DNA from: Bacteroides sp.
GTDB taxonomy: Bacteria; Bacillota; Clostridia; Lachnospirales; Lachnospiraceae
Length of the DNA: 64,000 nucleotides
Assembly: GCA_023666705.1 (NCBI GenBank)
Contig: JAMPBO010000002.1
Location: 1-64,000 of the forward strand
Direction: 5' to 3'
In this document: one piece after another, positions 8,683 to 18,369 of the stretch
How the letters are laid out: each line of letters opens with the position of its first letter
Numbering within the stretch: position 1 is the first letter of the stretch
Position numbers and translations under genes: made by a program
Notes under the pieces: model-generated
Databases searched by the model: none
Told to the model about the DNA's origin: nothing
Seen by the model: only the letters and a program-made list of their open reading frames with translations

Positions 8683-9762
8683 ATGAACGACGATAGTAAA
8701 AGAGAGAACAATTATGATATTTTAAAGGCATTTTCGGTGATTGCAGTTATATTATTACATGCAAATGCAACTTATTTTAGGGCAACTGATGATGAGGAGG
8801 GTTTAGTATGGTTTATTGAAAATATTATAAATTATTTTACACAGTTTGCTGTTCCCTGCTTTTTAATGATTTCAGGTGCATTTATGATAAATAAAAAGAA
8901 AACAAATGTTTCTATTTGGCTGTCCATTTTATATAAACTTTTTTTGCCGTTTTTAACTATGACATTGATATGGGTTATAGTATTTTATTTGAACAGAAAT
9001 ACACATAATATGTGGGAAGAATTAATTAAGCCTTTATTACTATGCAACTATGGGGCATTGTGGTTTATACCATGTATAATGTTATTATATATTTTAACAC
9101 CCTTATTTGAGAATTATATCAACTCCGTTGGTAAGAAATGGCTATATATCACTTCTTTTTTAGGCTTTATATGGGCAATGATTTCAGCTATTGTGACAGA
9201 TAATTATGCACCATATTCAATAAGTGTCGTAATTGCATTCGGAATGTATTATCTTGTAGGAGGGGTATTGTATTCCATAAAGTTATCAAAGAAAACAGTT
9301 TGCGTGGGTGTAATTTTGAGTATATTACTGTCAATAGCTGCTTTACTGTTAAGATGCTGGGGATTTGATTATTATGTATTTGGTCCATATAGAAGTTATT
9401 TTAGTCCTGCTGTAGTTGCAATGTCTATATCAATATTTATGATTTTTAAGGTTGGTAGGATACAAGAAGATAAGAGTAACAGGTTGTTTATTAGTATATG
9501 TTCACTGATTGCCCGATATTGTCTATATATATATTTAGTTCATAGATTGATAGTTATAATACTGTCAAAAATATTTGATTATATGTGGGATAATCAATTT
9601 GTAATAGTAAAAATTATTGCTGTAACGGTAATCACAACAATAGTTTGTCTGGTAATTGGAGTGGTATGGGCTTCGCTGAGACGTTGTATTGATGAGAAGA
9701 TTCATCTGCAGAATAAAATAATAAACATGCTTAATTGTATATATGCTAAGATTAAAAATTAA
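8683..9762 (+). CDS. Membrane acyltransferase, family 3
   Basis: 359 residues with about ten membrane helices. The opening YDILKAFSVIAVILLHANA carries the His of the RxxxH-like region in helix 1, and FAVPCFLMISGAFMINKK is the second family signature. These proteins move acyl groups from the cytosol to sugars outside the membrane. A close functional counterpart is encoded on the other strand at 13764-14787 but is frameshifted. Intact here. Start supported by AAAGGAAAAG. Confidence 0.88.
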   Translation: MNDDSKRENNYDILKAFSVIAVILLHANATYFRATDDEEGLVWFIENIINYFTQFAVPCFLMISGAFMINKKKTNVSIWLSILYKLFLPFLTMTLIWVIVFYLNRNTHNMWEELIKPLLLCNYGALWFIPCIMLLYILTPLFENYINSVGKKWLYITSFLGFIWAMISAIVTDNYAPYSISVVIAFGMYYLVGGVLYSIKLSKKTVCVGVILSILLSIAALLLRCWGFDYYVFGPYRSYFSPAVVAMSISIFMIFKVGRIQEDKSNRLFISICSLIARYCLYIYLVHRLIVIILSKIFDYMWDNQFVIVKIIAVTVITTIVCLVIGVVWASLRRCIDEKIHLQNKIINMLNCIYAKIKN

Positions 9763-9864
9763 TTTTTATCGTTAATTAAAGATAATGTTTCATTAAGTAT
9801 ATTGTTCATTTTTAATTTAGATAGGTTCAATGTAAAGGATGAATTTTAAAGAGGAGTGTTTTGG

Positions 9865-10917
9865 GTGGAAAAGGATAAAACAATTTTGATTACGGGTTCA
9901 AGCGGATTTATTGGAGCAAATTTAACAATGAAATTGTTAGAGGAGGGAAGTACTTATAATATAATCGGAATAGATAATATGAATGATTATTATGATGTTT
10001 CATTAAAAGAATTACGGTTGTCACAAGTTGAAAAGAAAGCCAATGAATCAAACAGCTTGTTTAAATTCATTAAAGGAAATATTTCTGATAAAAATAGTGT
10101 GTTGAATATTTTTGAAGAATATAAACCGGATATTGTTGTCAATTTGGCTGCACAGGCGGGCGTACGTTATAGCATTGAAAATCCAGATGCGTATATTGAA
10201 TCTAACTTGATTGGGTTTTATAACATTCTTGAAGCATGCCGCCATAGTTATGACAATGGGGAAAAAGGTGTTGAACATTTTGTTTACGCATCTTCATCAT
10301 CAGTATATGGTGGAAATAAAAAGGTTCCATTTTCTGTAAATGATAAAGTGGATTTTCCTGTTTCTTTATATGCAGCAACAAAAAAATCAAATGAATTGTT
10401 AGCACATTCTTATTCAAAATTATATGAGATTCCTTCAACGGGATTAAGGTTTTTTACTGTTTATGGACCTGCTGGAAGACCTGATATGGCTTATTTTGGA
10501 TTTACAAATAAACTTGTTAATAATGAAACAATAAAAATATTTAATTACGGAAACTGTAAAAGGGATTTCACATATATTGATGATATTGTAACAGGTGTAA
10601 TGAAAGTGATGAAAAAAGCACCAGATAAAAATGAAAATGGAGTTCCGTATAAGGTATACAATATTGGGAATCAAAATCCGGAAAATTTGTTGGACTTTGT
10701 GGCAATCTTGCAAGAAGAGTTAATCGATGCAGGTGTGCTGCCTCCAGATTATGACTTTGAAGCACATAAAGAGTTGGTGCCTATGCAGTCAGGAGATGTA
10801 GAAGTAACATATGCAGATACTTCTGAATTAGAAAAAGATTTTGGATTTAAACCAAGTACAAGCTTGCGTGATGGATTAAGAGCATTTGCAAGATGGTATA
10901 AAGAATATTATAACTAG
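9865..10917 (+). CDS. NAD-dependent epimerase, UDP-glucuronate 4-epimerase-like
   Basis: 350-residue short-chain dehydrogenase/reductase that most likely converts UDP-GlcA to UDP-GalA. It has the NAD-binding GSSGFIGAN motif near the N-terminus, a SSSSVYG Ser region, and YAATKKSNE containing the catalytic Tyr-x3-Lys. [15 protein letters not shown] is characteristic of the glucuronate epimerase group. I choose GTG at 9865 because GAGGAG ends 9 bases before it; the longer reading from GTG 9856 leaves no room for the ribosome binding site. It directly precedes the UDP-glucose dehydrogenase, giving the two-step path UDP-Glc to UDP-GlcA to UDP-GalA. Confidence 0.88.
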   Translation: MEKDKTILITGSSGFIGANLTMKLLEEGSTYNIIGIDNMNDYYDVSLKELRLSQVEKKANESNSLFKFIKGNISDKNSVLNIFEEYKPDIVVNLAAQAGVRYSIENPDAYIESNLIGFYNILEACRHSYDNGEKGVEHFVYASSSSVYGGNKKVPFSVNDKVDFPVSLYAATKKSNELLAHSYSKLYEIPSTGLRFFTVYGPAGRPDMAYFGFTNKLVNNETIKIFNYGNCKRDFTYIDDIVTGVMKVMKKAPDKNENGVPYKVYNIGNQNPENLLDFVAILQEELIDAGVLPPDYDFEAHKELVPMQSGDVEVTYADTSELEKDFGFKPSTSLRDGLRAFARWYKEYYN

Positions 10918-10931
10918 AGAGGACGGATAAA

Positions 10932-12164
10932 GTGAAGATTGCGGTAGCGGGAACAGGGTATGTAGGATTGTCTATAGCAACGTTGTTGGCACAGCATAAT
11001 GAAGTAATAGCTGTTGATATTATTCCTCAAAAAGTTGATTTAATCAATAATCGGACATCACCTATACAAGATGAATATATTGAAAAATTTTTAGCGGAGA
11101 AAGATTTGAAATTAACAGCAACCTTGGATGCAGAGAAAGCTTATGAGGATGCAGATTTTGTAATTATCTCCGCACCAACCAATTATGATAGTAAGAGAAA
11201 TTACTTTGACACGTCAGCGGTTGAGGCAGTAATTAAGTTAGTATTAAAGTGTAATCCAAATGCAATTATGGTTATTAAGTCAACGGTTCCAGTGGGATTT
11301 ACTAAGTCCATTCGAGAGCAGTATATGTGTAACAATATAATTTTCAGTCCTGAATTTTTGCGTGAATCTAAAGCATTATATGATAATCTTTTTCCGTCCC
11401 GTATTATTGTGGGAACTGATTTAGCGGACGAAAAATTAGTTGATTCCGCTAATACATTTGCGGGTCTTCTTCAAGAAGGTGCAATTAAGAAAAATATTGA
11501 TACTTTAATAATGGGATTCACAGAAGCCGAGGCAGTTAAATTGTTTGCAAATACATATCTTGCACTTAGAGTGTCATATTTTAATGAACTGGATACATAT
11601 GCGGAACTCAGAGGACTGGACACACGGCAGATTATCGGCGGCGTATGTCTTGATCCTCGTATTGGAAGTCATTATAATAATCCTTCGTTTGGGTATGGGG
11701 GATATTGTTTGCCAAAGGATTCGAAACAATTACTGGCAAATTATGAGGATGTACCTCAGGATATGATGACTGCCATCGTGAAGAGTAATTCCACACGTAA
11801 AGATTTTATTGCTGACCGAGTTCTTGAAAAAGCAGGGTATTATACAGCAAATAGCTCTTGGAAATCCACGGATGAGAAAGAGGTTGTTATTGGTGTATAT
11901 CGCCTTACAATGAAGAGTAATTCAGATAATTTTCGGCAGTCTTCTATTCAAGGTGTTATGAAGCGTATTAAAGCAAAAGGTGCGACAGTTATTGTGTATG
12001 AACCGACGCTTGAGGATGGGGATACATTTTTTGGAAGTAAAATCATAAATGATTTGGAAATGTTTAAAAAAATGAGTAATTGTATTATTGCTAACCGTTA
12101 TGATAATTGTTTAGATGATGTAATTGATAAAGTTTATACAAGAGATTTATTTCGGTGTGATTAA
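10932..12164 (+). CDS. ugd: UDP-glucose 6-dehydrogenase
   Basis: 410 residues, GTG start after GAGAGGAC. It oxidises UDP-glucose twice to UDP-glucuronate using NAD. The N-terminus has GTGYVGLS (Rossmann loop), then [23 protein letters not shown] and [10 protein letters not shown] with the catalytic Cys. This is the compact enterobacterial/Streptococcus-type form rather than the 450-residue form. It supplies the substrate of the epimerase 14 bp upstream. A GDP-mannose dehydrogenase is less likely because the [16 protein letters not shown] pattern fits Ugd. Confidence 0.92.
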   Translation: MKIAVAGTGYVGLSIATLLAQHNEVIAVDIIPQKVDLINNRTSPIQDEYIEKFLAEKDLKLTATLDAEKAYEDADFVIISAPTNYDSKRNYFDTSAVEAVIKLVLKCNPNAIMVIKSTVPVGFTKSIREQYMCNNIIFSPEFLRESKALYDNLFPSRIIVGTDLADEKLVDSANTFAGLLQEGAIKKNIDTLIMGFTEAEAVKLFANTYLALRVSYFNELDTYAELRGLDTRQIIGGVCLDPRIGSHYNNPSFGYGGYCLPKDSKQLLANYEDVPQDMMTAIVKSNSTRKDFIADRVLEKAGYYTANSSWKSTDEKEVVIGVYRLTMKSNSDNFRQSSIQGVMKRIKAKGATVIVYEPTLEDGDTFFGSKIINDLEMFKKMSNCIIANRYDNCLDDVIDKVYTRDLFRCD

Positions 12165-12298
12165 AATAAATGTCATTTTCTCTAATACATATTATGAAGG
12201 TGGAGCATTTGATTGCGGTAGAAGTAAGTGAGTATTATGGCATGAAAACGGTTAAATGTAATACGCATGTTTGTAGGGAAGGAGTGTATTTTAATTTT

Positions 12299-13192
12299 AT
12301 GAAACAGGAATTGAAATATGTCAGAAACAATTTAAAGAATGAATATGGAATACTTGAGCTTCAGGATAAGATACTTGAAATTATGGTATACATAGATGAT
12401 TTTTGTAAAAAATATAAAATTGACTATTGTTTAATGGCGGGTTCTGCATTGGGAGCAAGAAGACACAATGGTTTTATTCCATGGGATGATGATATTGATA
12501 TCTACATGACGGCAAGAGATTACATGAAATTTCGGAAACGGTTTAATCAATATGGTGATAAAAACGGCTATTATCTTCAGGAATGGGGTAAGACAAATTG
12601 GCATGGCAGACACATGGTTACGATGGCAAAGCTTAGGATGAATGATACGGAGATACAGGAAAGGGCATTCATAGGATGGAAAATGCACCAAGGAATTTTT
12701 GTGGATATTTTTATTATACATGGCTGTCCTGATAATGTTATAAGTCAAAAAGTACAATATTTATGGGCGGAAGCGGTAGTTCTTAAGGGTTTATGTGAAA
12801 AGGGGTATGTAAGCAAGGGCATTAAGGATTCTATTTTGCTGGGGATTGCAAAGCTTGTGCCTAAGAAATGGTTACTTAGACATGGATTATATAATGTTTA
12901 TAAATATGACATCCAAAAAACAAAATTTGGATCAGGATTTATGGATACACGAAAATTTGATAGGGCGGTATATCCGAAAAATGTAATTTTCCCAACAAAG
13001 TATGTTCCGTTCGAAAACGTACAGCTTAAGGTTCCGGCAAATAATGATGAATATTTGAGAATTCAGTTTGGAGATGATTATATGACAATTCCTGATGAGG
13101 ACAAGAGAGAGGTGAATAAGCACGCATTAACATGGTCGTGTTATAAAAAAAGTAAAGGAACGGATTATTCAGATGAACAAAAGTTGATATAA
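12299..13192 (+). CDS. LicD-family phosphotransferase
   Basis: About 297 residues. The hallmark is GSALGARRHNGFIPWDDDID (about 60-80 in this reading), whose Asp cluster binds metal in the nucleotidyltransferase-like LicD fold. LicD proteins attach phosphocholine or other phospho-substituents (glycerol phosphate, ribitol phosphate) to surface glycans. The frame is open from 12170, but the first 43 residues are unlike the family and have no ribosome binding site. ATG 12299 follows an AGGAG at a rather long 14-base spacing, so the start is uncertain. The next gene, a cytidylyltransferase, could make its CDP-activated donor. Confidence 0.82.
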   Translation: MKQELKYVRNNLKNEYGILELQDKILEIMVYIDDFCKKYKIDYCLMAGSALGARRHNGFIPWDDDIDIYMTARDYMKFRKRFNQYGDKNGYYLQEWGKTNWHGRHMVTMAKLRMNDTEIQERAFIGWKMHQGIFVDIFIIHGCPDNVISQKVQYLWAEAVVLKGLCEKGYVSKGIKDSILLGIAKLVPKKWLLRHGLYNVYKYDIQKTKFGSGFMDTRKFDRAVYPKNVIFPTKYVPFENVQLKVPANNDEYLRIQFGDDYMTIPDEDKREVNKHALTWSCYKKSKGTDYSDEQKLI

Positions 13193-13282
13193 AATTAGCA
13201 TCGTATTATTTTGTTTAAAAATTAAATATGTAGTTGAAAGAAAAATATAATAAGATTTATAAAGCATTTATGAGGAGCGAAA

Positions 13283-13684
13283 ATGAGTAAAATATTGACA
13301 TTTGGAGTATATGATTATTTTCATCTTGGACATCTGCGGTTATTTAAACAGTGTAAGGAACATGCAGATTATTTAATTGTTGCGGTCCAGGATGGGGATT
13401 ACATTCTTAAGTTTAAGCCCGATGCACATGTATTATATTCAACGGATGAACGTGTTGAAATGTTAAGTGCACTACGCATAGTTGATGAGGTTGTGATCTA
13501 TGAAACAGTAGGTGTGGCTGCATTGGAAAAGATTGATTTTGATATTTTAGCACTTGGTGAAGACCATATAGGAGAAAGGTTTGATATTATCGAAGAATGG
13601 TGTAGGAAAAATGGAAAAAGTGTGGTCCGATTAAAAAGAACACCTGGTATCTGTTCATCGGATATAAAGACTATTAGGGAGTAA
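13283..13684 (+). CDS. Cytidylyltransferase, TagD/glycerol-3-phosphate type
   Basis: 133 residues, close to the length of glycerol-3-phosphate cytidylyltransferase. The HLGH motif (HxGH, about residue 16-19) binds the CTP phosphates, and RTPGICSSDIK near the end corresponds to the RTxGISTTxI loop. GEDHIGERFD is also typical. It should activate a phospho-alcohol, most simply glycerol 3-phosphate to CDP-glycerol. Its place after the LicD gene suggests it makes the donor for that protein (inference). AGGAG lies before the ATG. Last + strand gene of the cluster. Confidence 0.85.
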   Translation: MSKILTFGVYDYFHLGHLRLFKQCKEHADYLIVAVQDGDYILKFKPDAHVLYSTDERVEMLSALRIVDEVVIYETVGVAALEKIDFDILALGEDHIGERFDIIEEWCRKNGKSVVRLKRTPGICSSDIKTIRE

Positions 13685-13763
13685 TTATGGAATATAGTCG
13701 CTATATAACTTTTAATAATATTATTGAAATAATGTATTTGAACATAAAAATATGAGTTTTGAT

Positions 13764-14787
13764 TTAATTTACTAATTGATTTAAAAATTTATTGTCTAGT
13801 TTGTAGATAATAAATCCAATCACAAATGTTGAAATTACAGTTAAAAAGAATATTGGTGTTGCAGTAATATTTATATGAAAGAGACGGTTCCCAATTAATG
13901 GATAGGCGGAAATAAAGAGTGGATGTGCATAATAGGTGAAGTTTGCCAGGGTTTTGCATCCATTTGAAAAAGTATAGTATTTTTTAAATGGATCCTCAAG
14001 TAATATTAATAATGTTACAATAACGAGAAAATATAGCCCAAATGTAATAATAATATTATTCTCCCATCCTAATATGCGGACAATGGTAATCTCTGCTAAC
14101 CAAATTGCAACTGCCAGTGTTTCCCCCCAACATTTTATTTATGGCAACATAGCGAATTTTTATTTTATATACCAGATATCCACTTATAAAAAATGGTACC
14201 CCCATCAGCAAAACTCTTCTAATTAAGTTAAAATGTGAAGATAAGAATAAATTTTGTAAAATAGGTATTTTAGTTCCTATTTCATAGTATGAACAACCTA
14301 AACAACCAATAATATATAAAAAGATACTTAAAGGAATGCATAGTTTGTTACATTTAAATTTAAAAAGTAATGTAGTAAAGCAAACAGCAAAAATAAGTGC
14401 TGGAAAAAACCAGAAGTGATAGTGGCTTCCTGTAACAATAAACTGATATATGCTTTTAATAAGAAAATCTTTTAAATCTAAGTGCCCATTTCTGATAAAA
14501 GCCACGAAATAATAAAAAATGCTCCAAATAAAATAAGTAGATAACAATCTTGTAAAATAAGGGAAAAAGGGATTTTTATCATTTTCTAATTTGGGGATAT
14601 AGAAATATCCTGATACGGCAAAAAAGAATGGAACGGCTATTCGGGGAATAATTTCAGTAAATATATAACCTAATTCTTTATTAACATCTGAAAATGGATG
14701 AGCATGGATTGCAACTACCATTATAGCACACGCATATTTAAAAATATCTATTGAACAAATTCGGGTTTTGGTGGTATCTTTTATCAT
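13764..14787 (-). pseudogene. Membrane acyltransferase family 3, frameshifted at a six-G tract
   Basis: The first 215 or so residues are a normal acyltransferase-3 N-terminus (DIFKYACAIMVVAIHAHPFS, then RIAVPFFFAVSGYFY) with several membrane helices. After KMLGG the frame runs into a short unrelated tail and a stop at 14056. In the next frame the protein continues as further helices (ETLAVAIWLAEITIVRILGW, later FTYYAHPLFISAYPL) to a stop at 13764. The two frames join exactly at six G on the coding strand (14123-14128, C on +). Five G would restore one ORF of about 340 residues. It could be phase variable, decayed, or a sequencing error. Confidence 0.82.
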
Positions 14788-15019
14788 TAGTATTTTTCCC
14801 TGCCTATTTTTTGAATGTTTATTGTTAATACCTTAAAAATTTATTTAAGACTGATATACTATCATATTGTATTGCAAAAAGCAAGGATGTACTTCCATCC
14901 GAAAAGAGGAAAAGTATAGAGAGAAAACTGAAATCCACCTATGTCCACGTATATACGAATTGTACAGATGTTTTTTCATAATGTAAGAAATAGAGTATTA
15001 TGTCGCTGGCACAGAAGGT

Positions 15020-15298
15020 ATGGATTGGGAAAAATTTGAAGCACAACAAAATAGGAATGAGATATCCTATTATTCAAATCCAAATGCACAGGAAAAAGCA
15101 TCCATTCTTTTAGTGGGAGATTCGTTTCGGGCAGCTATGATACCCGTATTGCGTGAAACATTTTTAGAGGTTTATGTTGTGCATAGATCGTATTATACAG
15201 CGGATTTACTAGATGAAATAAATCCAGAGTATTTACTCGCAGAATATGTTGAAAGGTATTCGGCTGACATGGAGGATATTGAGTTTCTTATAAGGTGA
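15020..15298 (+). pseudogene. C-terminal remnant of an SGNH-type (DltD/AlgX-like) O-acyltransferase
   Basis: 92 residues with ILLVGDSFRAAMIPVLRETF, the GDSF block of SGNH-fold acyltransferases, followed by INPEYLLAEYVERYSADM near the end. Full-length relatives are several times longer, and nothing coding for the N-terminal part lies upstream. The last third (from 15212) is repeated at 17034-17123 as a second, shorter remnant. No convincing ribosome binding site. Probably debris of a sugar-acetylating gene broken by the insertions that follow. Confidence 0.6.
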
Positions 15299-15486
15299 TG
15301 TCAGAAAACTCTTAAAAGATATTGCGAGCAGAATGGCGATACGGTTGTTGAGTGGGTAATGGATGGTGAAAAAAATGCAAAATTGGTACAAGGACCTGCT
15401 TTTCTTTTTTACACAAAAAGGGAGCCGCTGCTTTATAGACGAGTAATCATCTATTTTGCAACAGCTCCTTTGGTTAGTTTATTTGT
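15212..15486. repeat. Direct repeat copy 1 (about 275 bp), 3' flank of rpn copy 1
   Basis: Nearly identical to 17034-17306. It contains the end of the SGNH remnant, a spacer, and the transcription terminator of the minus-strand rpn gene: on the minus strand AAGGGGCTGTTGC-like and GCAGCGGCTCC arms, an inner ATAGA/TCTAT stem, then a T run. The similarity stops 7-8 bases inside the rpn stop end (common TTTGTC), after which the two genes differ. Confidence 0.85.
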
Positions 15487-16531
15487 CAGCTTCCATATAT
15501 TTTTCAGCTTCTTCCTTTGTCATATGATAGGTGTTGCATAACTGGCTGGCTATGGATTCCTGTGAGTCACCATGCTCCATACGGTCTTTAATTATTTCCT
15601 TGATAAGCGTATTTATCAGCTCAGCCTGCCTGTCAATTTCTGCCTGCTGTTCATCAATCATAAGCTGAACCGTATTCCTGTCCATCAGTCTTAACTCCTC
15701 GGAAAACATATTCATCACCCTTTCCACATTCTGGCATATGTAATAGGCGTCCTCATACAGCTTCTTGAACTCCGGATATTCCCCAATCAGCTTTGCGATT
15801 ATTGCAGGGTCATCGCAGGCAAGAAATGAGAGCCATGCGTCTAATTTGCTTTCTATTCCTTTAAGATACAGTTTTCCCTTAAATATGTCAAGCGGTATGA
15901 ATATATATTTCTGCAAAAGGTCAATCTCAAGTCCCGTGTCCGTCTGCTGCATGGACTTATGTATGTAATGGTCAGGATATCCGTGAAACAGCTCTGTGCT
16001 CTTTTCAAAAAGAACAATCGTGTATACCGTTTTGATATCTTTGTAATTGAAAAAGCGGTTTCCCTTTTCATCACGGATTCTTTTGTACTGGCGGAGCAGA
16101 AGGTCGGCGGAATAACATGCACTTCTCTGTCCAGGAAACTTGTAACCGTGCTTTTGTATCTCTACATTTACAATCTGTCCGTCCTCAAGTTCAACAACAA
16201 TGTCCATAATTACAAGGGAACTTTCGTCTGCAATCCGCGATGAATCGTTGGGGATGACACGGAGTATCCTTACGGGTCCCTCTCCCAGTATGCAGGACAG
16301 AAAGTCCTCCAACCGTTCCGGGTGGATTTCAGGATTCATAATCTCCTTGAAAAAGCCGTCGTAGGTCAGCTTCATTCCGCTTACGCCGGAGCAGAAGTCA
16401 AGAAATTCCTTCTGCCGTTCCTCCCGCCAGCCATCATAAATCAATTTCAGCTCCTGCCTTGCAGTAATGTAGTCAATCAGTTCCTGTCGTTCCCGAATCA
16501 TGGGAAACTGTTTTTGTAGAATATTTGCCAT
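15479..16531 (-). CDS. Rpn/PD-(D/E)XK nuclease family transposase-like protein (copy 1)
   Basis: 350 residues. The core around SLVIMDIVVELEDGQIVNVEIQK fits the D...ExQ/K catalytic pattern of the PDDEXK_2 family, which includes E. coli Rpn (YhgA-like) recombination-promoting nucleases. RSACYSADLLLRQY and YTIVLFEKS follow as in the family. The C-terminus carries a charged helix. ATG 16531 has AGGAGG 7 bases upstream; the longer reading to 16687 only translates the leader hairpin. The protein is a different branch from copies 2 and 3, yet ends in the same DK-stop and 3' flank. Rpn proteins are thought to act as Mg-dependent endonucleases and to raise recombination; whether they move DNA is unproven. 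Confidence 0.85.
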   Translation of the reverse strand: MANILQKQFPMIRERQELIDYITARQELKLIYDGWREERQKEFLDFCSGVSGMKLTYDGFFKEIMNPEIHPERLEDFLSCILGEGPVRILRVIPNDSSRIADESSLVIMDIVVELEDGQIVNVEIQKHGYKFPGQRSACYSADLLLRQYKRIRDEKGNRFFNYKDIKTVYTIVLFEKSTELFHGYPDHYIHKSMQQTDTGLEIDLLQKYIFIPLDIFKGKLYLKGIESKLDAWLSFLACDDPAIIAKLIGEYPEFKKLYEDAYYICQNVERVMNMFSEELRLMDRNTVQLMIDEQQAEIDRQAELINTLIKEIIKDRMEHGDSQESIASQLCNTYHMTKEEAEKYMEADK

Positions 16532-16548
16532 ATGCGACCTCCTATCTT

Positions 16549-16628
16549 GAACATCAGCCATTCCGAATTTGCTTTCAGCAAATGGGCTGATGCTACATGT
16601 CAAGTTTTCACAGAAAACTTGACACAAC
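16549..16628 (-). repeat. 80-bp double-hairpin leader, also at 45051-45131
   Basis: Read on the minus strand: a perfect 11-bp stem GTCAAGTTTTC/GAAAACTTGAC with a TGT loop, then a second hairpin ATCAGCC...GGCTGAT with inner ATTTGCT/AGCAAAT. It ends 17 bases before the rpn start. The flgJ leader holds the same sequence with four transitions and one extra G, in the same position relative to the start codon. Confidence 0.85.
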
Positions 16629-17033
16629 CTAAAAAATAATCTTCTGCTTAAAAAACAGAAGATTATTACTGCATATGGTGTATACATATATTATAAGTGT
16701 GAAAAAGGAAGCCTGTCAACGTCCAAATTGTATAGTTTGGTGTACAATTTGTATAATTTGCAGTTCCTTTTGTTAATTCATACGGTGTTTGCATCTTTAC
16801 ATTTGAGGCAGTATCATTACTCTGTAACATTCGTGCCAATAAGATTAAAAATAAAATATCGTGGTTAAATGTTTGGTCATATTTAACATTTTTTCAACCG
16901 TAATTTTCGGCCCAATTATCACAATTATCAGGTATATGGATTTTGAGATGGGACATTTCCTTGAGTCAATGATACATTATTGTGCTATTGATGATTTGGC
17001 GAAAATGATTGAACTGAGAAATAGTGATTTAAT
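16629..17033. other. Gene-free stretch, AT-rich
   Basis: No gene that I can support. A 60-residue reading at 16861-17043 has no ribosome binding site and runs into the second SGNH remnant in another frame; it may be debris. Two similar TTGTATA blocks occur near 16733-16758 but I cannot assign them. Confidence 0.4.
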
Positions 17034-17306
17034 GATGAAGTAAATCCGGAGTATTTACTCGCAGAATATGTTGAAGGGTATTCGGCTGACATGGAGGATA
17101 TTGATTTTTTAATAAAGTAATGTCAGAAACCTCTTAAAGGATATTGCGAGCAGAATGGTGATACGGTTGTTGGGTGGGCAATAGATGGTGAAAAAATGCG
17201 GAACTGATACAATGACCTGCTTTTCTTTTTTACACAAAAAGGAGCCGCTGCTTTATAGACGAGTAATCATCTATTTTGCAACAGCCCCTTTGGTTAGTTT
17301 ATTTGT
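17034..17306. repeat. Direct repeat copy 2 (about 273 bp), 3' flank of rpn copy 2
   Basis: Second copy of 15212-15486. It carries a shorter remnant of the SGNH-type gene (DEVNPEYLLAEYV..., ending at about 17119) and the same minus-strand terminator hairpin behind the rpn stop. The terminator's right part (CTGCTTTATAGACGAGTAATCA) also appears, reversed, near 21531-21556 beside copy 3. Confidence 0.85.
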
Positions 17307-18369
17307 CCGTTTGGGTAAGGTAATTTTGTGCATCCTCAGGGGATAAGGCAAAATTATTGATAAGGGCTTCTGTGATTTTGTCGTTGGAGAAGCCGTTTTC
17401 TTTCAGGAGAGATATTGTTGCCATAATGCCTTGCTTGCGTCCAATGTCAATACCTTCACTGCGACCCTGTTCGCGTCCGATGCCGATGCCTTCGTTGCGA
17501 CCTTGTCCGTATCCATCAGCATGCCCTTCCTCATATCCGATTTCCTTCAAGGTTTTCTCGTGAAGCTCTGCATCATATTCAAATATACTCATGGCGATTA
17601 CCTCCCGCTTGTTCTTTCTTAAAAATTCAGACAGGATATTTTCCCTGATGCAGTCATCAACGGCATTGGTTACGGCTGTGCTGATATCCGTAGTCCGGCT
17701 GTATTTCCGTATCATATCCACAAACAGCATGTATTCCCGTAAAGTAGGGCAGGCTTTCATCAGCTCGTCATTGTAACCGGGATTGATATTCAGCTGGAGA
17801 ACCACAAGCTCGAGGCTTGGGTTTTCTTCCCTGTGTGTATAGGCATCAGAAAGCCTGAATTCTTTCCGCTCCGGCTGTCTGGTTACACCGTTGTAGAATA
17901 CGACAAACTTCGGATTGGGAAGTGGTACCAGCCTTGCGGAATAGATGTCATTGTCCGCATAATAGTGACTGAAAATGTGTGTCACATATTCCAAATTCCG
18001 GAGTGGCATATTCGGGTTTACGGTTGACTGGTGCTCGTATAAGTTAAGCCTCATGTCAATGACACAGGATAAGTCATTTTTTACCGTCATGTATATGGCA
18101 TTTTCCAAAGTAGTGATTTCCAGCTCCTCGGGATTGTCGTAGCTTGTTTTGTTTACTGCATTGTAGAGCGTAAGTAACTCTTTTTTGTCGGAAAACAGCC
18201 TCCTGAATACGGTATCCTTGTGGTGCATGTTGGCAGTTAATGTATCAGCATGGTTTCTACGGCGTTCATTTGTGGTATTGCTGTTATCTATAGTGTTTTT
18301 ATAATAGGTTATGTTGTGTATGTTACTGTTGTTGTCTGCATTTTCTGCATAGTTTTCGTGTTTTTCCAT
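17299..18369 (-). CDS. Rpn family recombination-promoting nuclease / putative transposase (copy 2)
   Basis: 356 residues. The start region NMHHKDTVFRRLFSDKKELL is the family signature, followed by LYNAVNKTSY and LSCVIDMRLNLYEHQSTVNPNMPLR, where the DxRLxLYEHQS motif supplies the Asp and Glu-x-Gln of the PD-(D/E)XK site. Near the C-terminus are Gly-Arg/Glu repeats (GREQGRSEGIDIGRKQG) whose number differs between copies. ATG 18369 has AGGGGGA upstream. Intact, in contrast to copy 3, which is its close relative in inverted orientation. Likely function: Mg-dependent DNA endonuclease that promotes recombination (family knowledge). Confidence 0.87.
   Translation of the reverse strand: MEKHENYAENADNNSNIHNITYYKNTIDNSNTTNERRRNHADTLTANMHHKDTVFRRLFSDKKELLTLYNAVNKTSYDNPEELEITTLENAIYMTVKNDLSCVIDMRLNLYEHQSTVNPNMPLRNLEYVTHIFSHYYADNDIYSARLVPLPNPKFVVFYNGVTRQPERKEFRLSDAYTHREENPSLELVVLQLNINPGYNDELMKACPTLREYMLFVDMIRKYSRTTDISTAVTNAVDDCIRENILSEFLRKNKREVIAMSIFEYDAELHEKTLKEIGYEEGHADGYGQGRNEGIGIGREQGRSEGIDIGRKQGIMATISLLKENGFSNDKITEALINNFALSPEDAQNYLTQTDK

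Noticed and set aside
12170-12298. Extended N-terminus of the LicD protein
   Set aside because: Not family-like and no ribosome binding site at 12170; kept only as a possible alternative.
16531-16687. N-terminal extension of rpn copy 1
   Set aside because: It only translates the hairpin leader; ATG 16531 has AGGAGG at the right distance.
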